The position numbers and the translations under genes are program-made. A stretch of DNA of 64,000 nucleotides, from positions 62,001 to 126,000 of the forward strand of contig QCGO01000003.1 in assembly GCA_003279855.1 (NCBI GenBank). The letters are read 5' to 3'. This DNA comes from Prochlorococcus sp. AG-388-E21 (GTDB taxonomy: Bacteria > Cyanobacteriota > Cyanobacteriia > PCC-6307 > Cyanobiaceae). Position 1 is the stretch's first letter. Every line of letters starts with the position of its first letter. The notes below the pieces were generated by a model. It worked only from the letters and a program-made list of their open reading frames with translations, searched no databases and had not been told where the DNA came from. This document shows positions 57,819 to 64,000 of the stretch, one piece after another.

Positions 57819-58802
57819 TTAAATACTCCCATTGATTACTTCTTCGACTTTTTCGACTATTTGATGGGGTTGGATTATAGTTAAATTTTCTAAATTTCCA
57901 TTATAAGGAGTAGGAATATCCTGACTAGATAATCTTATAGGTCTAGTATCAAGATCATCAAAACACTCTTCGGTAATCAAAGCAATTAATTCTGCTCCAA
58001 TACCTCCAGTCTTCATACATTCCTCGACAATAATTACATTATTAGTTTTTTTGATTGATTGTGAAATTGTTTTCATATCAAAAGGTTTTAAACTAATCAG
58101 ATCAATTAATTCCACGTCAATATTTTTCTTATCTAAATCCTCAATAGCCTTTAAACAATGATGTCTCATTCTTGAATAAGTCAATATAGTAATATCTTTA
58201 CCCTCTTTGACTAAATCAGCTTGATCTAAAGAACAAATATAATCTCCTTCAGGCAATTCCTCAGACAAATTATATAAAAGAACATGTTCAAAAAATAGGA
58301 CTGGGTTATTGTCCCTTATAGCAGCTTTCATTAATCCCTTCGCATTAGTAGGAGTGCTACAAGCAACAATCTTAATCCCAGGAACTGCGTGAAAGTAAGC
58401 CTCTAATCTTTGACTATGTTCAGCGCCTAGTTGTCTACCTACACCCCCAGGACCACGAACAACTGCGGGTATTTTATAGTTACCTCCACTTGTATACCTG
58501 AGCATACCCATGTTGTTGGAAATTTGATTAAAGGCTAATAGTAAAAATCCCATATTCATACCTTCAACTATCGGTCTTAATCCTGTCATGGCTGCACCAA
58601 CAGCCATACCAGTAAAACTATTTTCGGCAATTGGAGTATCTAAAACTCTTAATTCTCCATATTTCTCATATAGATCCTTAGTGACCTTATAAGAACCACC
58701 ATATTGACCTACATCTTCTCCCATAATGCAAACGTTTACATCATTTGCCATCTCTTCATCAATTGCTTCTTTCAAAGCATTAAATAATAAAGTACTAGCC
58801 AC
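57819..58802 (-). CDS. pdhB: Pyruvate dehydrogenase E1 component, beta subunit
   Basis: Beta subunit of the thiamine-diphosphate E1 enzyme that feeds acetyl-CoA. It has 327 residues from GTG 58802 ([21 protein letters not shown]). Signatures: [70 protein letters not shown]. The alpha subunit gene is elsewhere. It is the first large gene of a unit with secD and secF. Confidence 0.95.
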   Translation of the reverse strand: MASTLLFNALKEAIDEEMANDVNVCIMGEDVGQYGGSYKVTKDLYEKYGELRVLDTPIAENSFTGMAVGAAMTGLRPIVEGMNMGFLLLAFNQISNNMGMLRYTSGGNYKIPAVVRGPGGVGRQLGAEHSQRLEAYFHAVPGIKIVACSTPTNAKGLMKAAIRDNNPVLFFEHVLLYNLSEELPEGDYICSLDQADLVKEGKDITILTYSRMRHHCLKAIEDLDKKNIDVELIDLISLKPFDMKTISQSIKKTNNVIIVEECMKTGGIGAELIALITEECFDDLDTRPIRLSSQDIPTPYNGNLENLTIIQPHQIVEKVEEVINGSI

Positions 58803-58853
58803 GAGTAATTTCCTAATTCATCATATATATAAATTTATACCATCAAGGTTGAA

Positions 58854-58949
58854 TTAGCCTCCTTCGGCAAAAGTTATGAGTAGTAATATTGACAAAATCA
58901 TTCCTGGAGAGAGCAAAAGTATTAAAAGGCCTAAGTCATGTAAAGACAT
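58854..58949 (-). CDS. Possible 31-aa single-helix membrane peptide
   Basis: An ATG-started frame of 31 residues: a short polar start (MSLHDLG), a hydrophobic helix of about 20 residues (LLILLLSPGMILSILLLIT) and FAEGG. Size and form resemble the tiny subunits of cyanobacterial photosynthetic complexes, but I cannot match it to a named one. It lies between the DUF3082 gene and pdhB on their strand, in a 183-base gap that is long for this genome. No clear Shine-Dalgarno. Confidence 0.4.
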   Translation of the reverse strand: MSLHDLGLLILLLSPGMILSILLLITFAEGG

Positions 58950-58985
58950 TAAAAAATAACAGTATTTTTTAATAATATTAGAATT

Positions 58986-59303
58986 TCAATTTTTTTTAAT
59001 CAAAAAACTTCGAATAAATACAATAAAAAGACCTAATCCTATAAACGCAAAAGAAAAAGTTAATAAGAAGGACAATCCAATAATTAATGTATTAATACTA
59101 GAAGATATACTTTGAACAATATCAGATGAGTTTGATGGTTTATGGAGTGAAAAGTAAATTGCAATTTTATTACTTAGAAAATAAGAACATATACAGAGGA
59201 GGAAACTTGTTAATGACCCACTTAAAAAACTTAGGGGACCTTTTTCTGGGGTATTTTGAGTTTCAATATTTACTTTATTAATTGATTTTTGTTCATTATT
59301 CAT
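58986..59303 (-). CDS. DUF3082 family membrane protein
   Basis: A 105-residue protein with a polar N-terminal 25 residues (lysine and asparagine rich, then TPEKGPLSFLSGSLTSFLL) and two membrane helices, at about 28-48 and 72-98. The family is cyanobacterial and function is unknown. It is 21 bases downstream of ispE on the same strand. Confidence 0.75.
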   Translation of the reverse strand: MNNEQKSINKVNIETQNTPEKGPLSFLSGSLTSFLLCICSYFLSNKIAIYFSLHKPSNSSDIVQSISSSINTLIIGLSFLLTFSFAFIGLGLFIVFIRSFLIKKN

Positions 59304-59324
59304 TTTTAATAGAGAAAAAATTTT

Positions 59325-60263
59325 TTACAAAAAGGTAATACCGCTATTAATTAATTTACAGACCCACACTTCAAATCCATTATTATTAAACATTTTATGA
59401 TTTTGTTCATAAACTTCACTAGCTATATTTATATCTTTAAAAAGAGCAAAACATGTTGGCCCAGATCCACTCATTGAGAATGATAAGCAATTTTGTAAAT
59501 TTGAAAGTAGATATAATGCTTTCTTTACAGAATTATTTTCTCTCTCAACAATAACTTGCAAATCATTTTTTACATTTATCCTTTGTTCTGATAATTTGAA
59601 ATCGTTGAATCCGTTCACTCTTAAATCATTTCTGATTTTGTTTGTTTTCTCAGTTTCAGTAAAATATTTTGAACAAAATTCTTTACTATATTTTTTATAA
59701 GTATCTAGAGTTGAAATTGAAATATTTGGGTTTTTTAAAAGAATTACTCCAAAATCAAAATTAGAACTGTATTTTTCAAGAATTTCTCCCCTTCCAAAAC
59801 AAAATTGGCATCCTCCTTCTATAAAAAAAGGCACATCTGACCCTAGTTTTGCCGCAAGTAAAAAAATAGTTTTGTAATCAAGGTCCAAATCCCATAATTT
59901 ATTAAGTCCAACTAATGTTGCAGCTGCATTACTAGAACCACCAGCTAACCCAGCACCGATAGGAATATTCTTTTTTAAAAATATATTAGCCCCTAATTCT
60001 TTATTATTTGATATGTCCTTTATATAATTCGCCGCTTTTATTATTAAGTTATCTTTATCTAGACTTAGATTTTTACTATCAGATTTTAATTTAATTTCTC
60101 CAATTTGATTATTCTCAAATTCTATATAATCAGATAGATCAATGTTCTGCATAATCATAGCTAATTCATGATATCCGTCCTCTCTTTTTCCGATGATTTC
60201 AAGATGGAGATTTATCTTTGCAGGTGATTTAACACAAATCTTAGTTGTAGATAATTTTGACAT
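59325..60263 (-). CDS. ispE: 4-diphosphocytidyl-2-C-methyl-D-erythritol kinase
   Basis: GHMP kinase of the MEP isoprenoid pathway, of 312 residues. SPAKINLHLEIIGKREDGYHEL opens it, the ATP loop is IPIGAGLAGGSSNAAATLVGL, DVPFFIEGGCQFCFGRGE follows, and the third motif is SMSGSGPTCFALF. It starts one base after rsmA ends, so the two are translated from one message; dxs of the same pathway is elsewhere in the window. Confidence 0.95.
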   Translation of the reverse strand: MSKLSTTKICVKSPAKINLHLEIIGKREDGYHELAMIMQNIDLSDYIEFENNQIGEIKLKSDSKNLSLDKDNLIIKAANYIKDISNNKELGANIFLKKNIPIGAGLAGGSSNAAATLVGLNKLWDLDLDYKTIFLLAAKLGSDVPFFIEGGCQFCFGRGEILEKYSSNFDFGVILLKNPNISISTLDTYKKYSKEFCSKYFTETEKTNKIRNDLRVNGFNDFKLSEQRINVKNDLQVIVERENNSVKKALYLLSNLQNCLSFSMSGSGPTCFALFKDINIASEVYEQNHKMFNNNGFEVWVCKLINSGITFL

Positions 60264-60264
60264 T

Positions 60265-61098
60265 TTACTGATCCTTATTTGTTATGTTAATACAAGCCTC
60301 TGCAAGCTTAATCCATTTATTAATTGAAATATCCTGAGGTCTTGAATTAAAGCATATTTGAGATGATTCTGATAATTTCTCTATCTCATCCGCTGAAAGT
60401 ATAGAATTAAGAGTATTTCTTATCATTTTTCTTCTTGAATTAAATGAAATCCTAAGAAGTTTATCTAAATATTTCTCTAGTTTAATATCTAAACGCATCT
60501 CTGGTCTCAATGGTTCAAAAACAACTAAAGAAGAAAACACTTTTGGAGGAGGGTCAAAAGAAGATGGAGGTACATCACATATTCTTCTTATGTTGGAGAT
60601 GAGTTGCATTCTCACACTCAGAGCTCCTGCATTCGTATTTCCATCCTTAGCTAAGATCCTATCTACAACATCCTTTTGCATTAAGAAAATTATCTTATTG
60701 TAATTATTCTTGCTAATCATTCCTAATCTTCCTACAAAAATATCCAATATTGGGCCTGTAATATTGTATGGGATATTTGCGATCACTTTTGTGATTTTTT
60801 TATTTATTGTGTCAAGATTTGTTGAAAGAATATCTCCTTGTTGAAGAGAAAATTTTTTATCATTTTTAAATTTATTATTTAAAAGTTCAATTAAATCTTT
60901 ATCTAACTCAATAGCATGTAATCTGCTAATTTTCGAATCTAATAATTTCGATGTTAAAGCGCCTTTTCCGGGACCAATTTCTAGAATAAAATCTTTTTCT
61001 TCCAGTTCAGCTACCTCTTTGATTTTTTCTAGTATCAGATCATTAACCAACCAATGTTGTCCAAATCTTTTTTTTTGATGATGGTTCTTAAAATTCAT
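60265..61098 (-). CDS. rsmA: 16S rRNA (adenine-N6,N6)-dimethyltransferase
   Basis: Dimethylates two adjacent adenosines near the 3' end of 16S rRNA (KsgA). The start is set at ATG 61098 ([20 protein letters not shown]), giving 277 residues; a frame extending 42 codons upstream lacks family similarity and would overlap the divergent gene. Motifs: [22 protein letters not shown], and the catalytic [13 protein letters not shown]. ispE follows after one base. Confidence 0.94.
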   Translation of the reverse strand: MNFKNHHQKKRFGQHWLVNDLILEKIKEVAELEEKDFILEIGPGKGALTSKLLDSKISRLHAIELDKDLIELLNNKFKNDKKFSLQQGDILSTNLDTINKKITKVIANIPYNITGPILDIFVGRLGMISKNNYNKIIFLMQKDVVDRILAKDGNTNAGALSVRMQLISNIRRICDVPPSSFDPPPKVFSSLVVFEPLRPEMRLDIKLEKYLDKLLRISFNSRRKMIRNTLNSILSADEIEKLSESSQICFNSRPQDISINKWIKLAEACINITNKDQ

Positions 61099-61156
61099 CC
61101 AAAAGAGTAATAATATGTTTAAATTAAATGTACATCTTATATCTTTATTAAATAGT

Positions 61157-61468
61157 ATGGGCCTATCAAAAAGAAATTTAGGTAAACTCAATACTTTTAT
61201 TAAAAAAAATAATTTAGTTAGCAAAAATAACTCAATTGAAAAACATCAAGAATCCCGCGAGGCTTCCAAAGTTGAAGACCCTTCTAAAATTTTTTATTCT
61301 ATAATTGATAACTCAGATAATATAAATGAGACATTAGATGCAAATCAATTATTAAAAGAAAGCGAGAACAGTCTTCATAATATTAACTCTAGAAAAACTA
61401 ATACATCAGAGAATCTATCTACAGAGGAAGAATTATATGACGAATTTAATTATCTTCTTGATGATTAG
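61157..61468 (+). CDS. Small conserved hypothetical protein
   Basis: A soluble, low-complexity protein of 103 residues from ATG 61157 ([19 protein letters not shown]); ATG 61115 would add 14 residues but leaves only 16 bases to the divergent rsmA start. The first 20 residues are basic, the middle is polar, and the C terminus is acidic and ends EFNYLLDD. I do not recognise a family. It precedes rlmH by 20 bases on the same strand. Confidence 0.55.
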   Translation: MGLSKRNLGKLNTFIKKNNLVSKNNSIEKHQESREASKVEDPSKIFYSIIDNSDNINETLDANQLLKESENSLHNINSRKTNTSENLSTEEELYDEFNYLLDD

Positions 61469-61488
61469 AGAAAATTTCCTTTTTTTCC

Positions 61489-61902
61489 ATGCTTAAGACT
61501 AATAAACTATCAATAAATGCTATTGGTAAAATAAAAAAAAATTGGATAAAAGAAGGAATTAATCAATACAAAAAAAGAATGCCTGATCTTATTATTAATG
61601 AAACAAAAAGTTTTAATATAGATAATATTCGAGTTAATAATATTATTATTTGCCTTACTGAAGAAGGACAATCCTTTAATTCAATTGAACTAACTACCTT
61701 ACTTTTAAATTTTAAAAATAAAAAAATTAATTTTCTTATTGGAGACGCAGATGGAATCCCTTCAGATATTAAAGATAAATCAAATCTTCTACTTAGCCTC
61801 TCTCCTCTTACTTTTCCTCATGAACTTGCAAGATTAATTCTTATCGAACAAATCTATAGAGCTATTTCTATTTCTAATAATTCGCCTTATCATCGCGGCT
61901 AA
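61489..61902 (+). CDS. rlmH: 23S rRNA pseudouridine-1915 N3-methyltransferase
   Basis: SPOUT methyltransferase acting on helix 69 of 23S rRNA in the assembled ribosome. It has 137 residues, about 15-20 fewer than the common form, the difference being in the N-terminal half. The knot is clear: [15 protein letters not shown], then [22 protein letters not shown] and the C-terminal YHRG. Confidence 0.88.
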   Translation: MLKTNKLSINAIGKIKKNWIKEGINQYKKRMPDLIINETKSFNIDNIRVNNIIICLTEEGQSFNSIELTTLLLNFKNKKINFLIGDADGIPSDIKDKSNLLLSLSPLTFPHELARLILIEQIYRAISISNNSPYHRG

Positions 61903-61967
61903 ACACAAGATTTAAGATTAATACATAAACCTCTTAAAACAAACACAATTTTAAATTTTTAATATAT

Positions 61968-61981
61968 AGTATATATGTACT
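61968..61981 (+). promoter_or_regulatory. LexA-like (SOS) box upstream of umuDC
   Basis: AGTATATATGTACT matches 13 of 14 positions of the cyanobacterial LexA box AGTAC-WNW-TGTACT, and the flanking T and A extend the imperfect palindrome. It lies 42 bases before the GTG of umuD, where it would cover or adjoin the promoter, and it precedes the only mutagenic-polymerase genes in the window. Confidence 0.6.
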
Positions 61982-62023
61982 ATTGCAAGAATTTCGTATT
62001 CTTCTGATTTAACTTTTAAAAAG

Positions 62024-62410
62024 GTGAAGATTCCATTATTAAGTGATTCGGTCTCAGCGGGTTTCCCCTCTCCTGCAGATGACTATACTGAGGAAAGTAT
62101 TGATTTGAACGAGCATTTAATATCTAATCCTTTTAGTACTTTTTTTCTTAGAGTCAAAGGTGACTCAATGATCAATTCAGGAATTAAAGATAAAGATTTA
62201 ATAATAGTAGATAAGAGTCTAACTGCTAAACCAGGAAATATTATTATTGCGATGATAGATGGAGAATTTACTATAAAAAGATTATCCATAAAAAATAATG
62301 AATTATATTTAAAAGCAGAGAATCATAAATATCCAGACTTCAGTTTTAGAAATCATATTGATATACAAATTTGGGGAGTTGTAATCTATTCAATACATAG
62401 TTACTTATGA
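62024..62410 (+). CDS. umuD: UmuD-like self-cleaving mutagenesis protein
   Basis: Accessory subunit of DNA polymerase V and member of the LexA/S24 peptidase family. It has 128 residues from GTG 62024. The cleavage site is Ala-Gly in SVSAGFPSPADDY; the serine nucleophile is in VKGDSMINSG and the general-base lysine in EFTIKRLSI. There is no DNA-binding domain, so it is not LexA. The last four bases overlap umuC (ATGA). Confidence 0.93.
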   Translation: MKIPLLSDSVSAGFPSPADDYTEESIDLNEHLISNPFSTFFLRVKGDSMINSGIKDKDLIIVDKSLTAKPGNIIIAMIDGEFTIKRLSIKNNELYLKAENHKYPDFSFRNHIDIQIWGVVIYSIHSYL

Positions 62411-63699
62411 AAAGTAAAAGCTCAAGTACTGAATCAATAGCTCTTATAGATGCCAATAATTTCTACGCATCGTGCGAACAAAGTATTAACCCCAATTTAA
62501 GGAATAAACCAGTAGTAATCTTATCTAATAACGACGGATGTATTATCGCAAGAAGCCCTGAAGCTCGTGCTTTGAAAATAAAAATGGGAATTCCTTATTT
62601 TAAAGTCAAAGAAAGTTTGAATAACTTAGGAGTTGCAGTCCTAAGTTCCAATTACTCGCTCTATGGTGATATGAGCAAGAGATTAATGAATTTATTAAAG
62701 GACTATTCTGAAGAGATAGAGATTTATTCTATTGATGAAGCCTTTATTTCAATTCTTAGACCTAAAGATAAGAATTTAAATCCATGGGCAAGAAAAGTAA
62801 GGTGCTTAATATATCAAAATCTAGGAATAGCTTTAACAATAGGAATAGCAGAAAACAAAGTAAGGGCAAAAATTGCTAATAATCTAGCTAAGAATATAGA
62901 TTCTTCCGCAGGAATATTTGATTTAGCTAGGGTCTACAATGATAATGATTACTTAAGAAAAATTAGTGTAGAAAAAATATGGGGTATTGGTAAACAAACA
63001 TCTAATTGGTTACAAAGCAAAGGTATTAAAAATGCAAAAGAATTCAGAGATATGGATGAAGATGAAATCATTAAGAAATTAGGGATCATAGGGAAAAGAT
63101 TACAAATGGAATTAAAAGGTAATAAATGTCTTCCGATAGAAATAATTAAGAAGCCAAAAAAAGAGATTCAAGTAAGTAGAAGCTTTGGGAAACCAATCAC
63201 AAAATTAGAAGATTTAACTCAAGCATTAGCAATTTATGCAATAAAAGCGTCCGAGAAAATGAGAAGTCAAAGCTTAAAATCATCTGCCATTACTATATTT
63301 GTAAGAACTAGTCATTATTCAAATCATCCTTATCAAAAAAGTGCTTATAAAAAACTTATAAATGCGACAGATAATACAAGTACTATTTTAAAAACAGTAC
63401 TTGCATTATCTAAAGAAATTTATACTCCGGAATATAAATTATCAAAAGCTGGGGTTTTAATGCAGGATTTAACTAATCGCAAATATTTACAGCAATCAAT
63501 TATCAATTACGAATCTCAAGAGGAATCAAAAAAATCAATCCGTCTTATGAAAACAATTGACTCCTTGAATAAAAAATTTAATAATGAAGTAATTACATGG
63601 GCAATCGCAAAAAAACCACAAGAATGGGAAATGAATAGAAATTCATTAAGTTCTGGATCTACAACAGATATCACGAAAATTCCAACTATAATGATATAA
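62407..63699 (+). CDS. umuC: Y-family DNA polymerase V catalytic subunit UmuC
   Basis: Error-prone translesion polymerase of 430 residues. Catalytic motifs: ALIDANNFYASCEQSINP (first metal Asp), VVILSNNDGCIIARSPEARAL, and YSIDEAFISI with adjacent Asp-Glu. HhH motifs follow (KIWGIGKQTSNWLQSKGI), then the little-finger domain (FGKPITKLEDL, LSKAGVLMQDL). Gene order and the overlap with umuD are standard, and DinB is excluded by the ARSPEARAL and partner gene. Confidence 0.95.
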   Translation: MKSKSSSTESIALIDANNFYASCEQSINPNLRNKPVVILSNNDGCIIARSPEARALKIKMGIPYFKVKESLNNLGVAVLSSNYSLYGDMSKRLMNLLKDYSEEIEIYSIDEAFISILRPKDKNLNPWARKVRCLIYQNLGIALTIGIAENKVRAKIANNLAKNIDSSAGIFDLARVYNDNDYLRKISVEKIWGIGKQTSNWLQSKGIKNAKEFRDMDEDEIIKKLGIIGKRLQMELKGNKCLPIEIIKKPKKEIQVSRSFGKPITKLEDLTQALAIYAIKASEKMRSQSLKSSAITIFVRTSHYSNHPYQKSAYKKLINATDNTSTILKTVLALSKEIYTPEYKLSKAGVLMQDLTNRKYLQQSIINYESQEESKKSIRLMKTIDSLNKKFNNEVITWAIAKKPQEWEMNRNSLSSGSTTDITKIPTIMI

Positions 63700-63708
63700 A
63701 AATAAGTT

Positions 63709-64000
63709 ATGGAATTTATATTATTTTTAAGCAAAATTGATAAGGAGATAATAGAGCTGATCAATAAATCAAATAATTCAATAGAAGAAAATACAGCTCT
63801 TTGTCTTATAGATAAAAAATTTGTTGGTTTTTACAAAAGAAAAGAAAAAGCAATAGTTATTTGCACTGAAAATGCTAAGAAATTAGGAGGATATAGAAAA
63901 GGCAAAAATTACGATAATCACAAAACAAATCTTTATATAAGAAGAGCTTTAAGGCATGAGACGACACATCTAGTTCAGTCATGCAATAACAATAAACCCA
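63709..64000 (+). CDS. Putative metal-binding protein with HExxH motif (3' end outside window)
   Basis: From ATG 63709, nine bases after umuC, 97 residues are visible before the window ends. The first half is amphipathic and charged (MEFILFLSKIDKEIIELINKS); a RRALRHETTHLVQSC stretch near residue 83-97 contains HETTH, the zinc-binding pattern HExxH of many metallopeptidases. There is a DKKFVGFYKRKEKAIVICT segment before it. No signal peptide. Family and function unknown; co-orientation with umuDC does not prove shared regulation. Confidence 0.55.
   Translation, partial: MEFILFLSKIDKEIIELINKSNNSIEENTALCLIDKKFVGFYKRKEKAIVICTENAKKLGGYRKGKNYDNHKTNLYIRRALRHETTHLVQSCNNNKP

Noticed and set aside
58876-58959. 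A 27-codon frame on the plus strand opposite the 31-aa candidate
   Set aside because: It is polar, has no helix, no neighbour gene in that direction and no ribosome binding site.
1-64000. CRISPR array, insertion sequence, prophage or toxin-antitoxin pair
   Set aside because: No spaced direct repeats, no transposase, no phage structural gene and no small paired toxin-antitoxin genes were seen; gene content is core throughout.

Overview
This window is a stretch of core chromosome from an oxygenic picocyanobacterium, very probably a high-light-adapted Prochlorococcus. The evidence is very AT-rich DNA with coding on both strands, almost no spacer, photosynthesis genes (psaK, psb28, a GUN4 protein, a plant-type ferredoxin, cyanobacterial HemJ), several cyanobacterial and plastid protein families of unknown function (DUF1995, DUF2499, DUF3110, DUF3082, DUF3593), a bifunctional RibBA, and a CobN/MetH cobalamin economy. 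No rRNA gene is present, so the genus is an inference from protein style and base composition.

Layout. 1-16.4 kb: metH (cut by the left edge) and ilvE; cobN converging on a PHP phosphoesterase and hemJ; uvrC; a flavin reductase; coaD; then a minus-strand run of dacB, a DUF1995 gene, a cysteine desulfurase and dapF. 16.4-28.5 kb: leuS, pgi, purN, argC, ribBA, a cyclophilin, a DUF3110 gene, the dnaJ-dnaK pair and tRNA-Ser(GGA). 28.5-34.7 kb: a plus-strand run of ferredoxin, an inositol-monophosphatase-like enzyme, hisZ, htpG, rpmB, a secreted peroxiredoxin, DUF2499, DUF3593 and psaK. 34.7-45.2 kb: dxs, ilvA, scpB, a YggT protein, a MazG-like protein, then pyk, a MacB-like permease, bioY, lspA and a membrane GTPase. 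45.1-55.4 kb: a 59-aa membrane protein, a PLP decarboxylase, tadA, a serine/alanine-glyoxylate-type aminotransferase, glnA with an NtcA-like site and a clear terminator, a methyltransferase, a small conserved protein, an RsbW-like ATPase, GUN4, mnmH, psb28 and a PerM-type permease. 55.2-64 kb: a minus-strand run of rsmA, ispE, a DUF3082 gene, a possible 31-aa membrane peptide, pdhB, secD, secF and a 60-aa membrane protein; then divergently a small unknown gene, rlmH, umuDC behind a LexA-like box, and the start of a protein with an HExxH motif.

The genes cover housekeeping (amino acids, riboflavin, isoprenoids, tetrapyrroles and cobalamin, translation, protein folding and export, repair) plus photosystem parts. 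I see no insertion sequence, integrase, phage gene, CRISPR array or long repeat, and no gene-free stretch longer than 300 bases. I found no clear undescribed multi-gene system. The points most worth a second look are that all eleven convergent gene pairs abut or overlap, leaving no space for terminators; three very small membrane-protein ORFs at operon ends; the umuDC LexA box; the long extra C-terminal region of RibBA; and the HETTH protein cut by the right edge.
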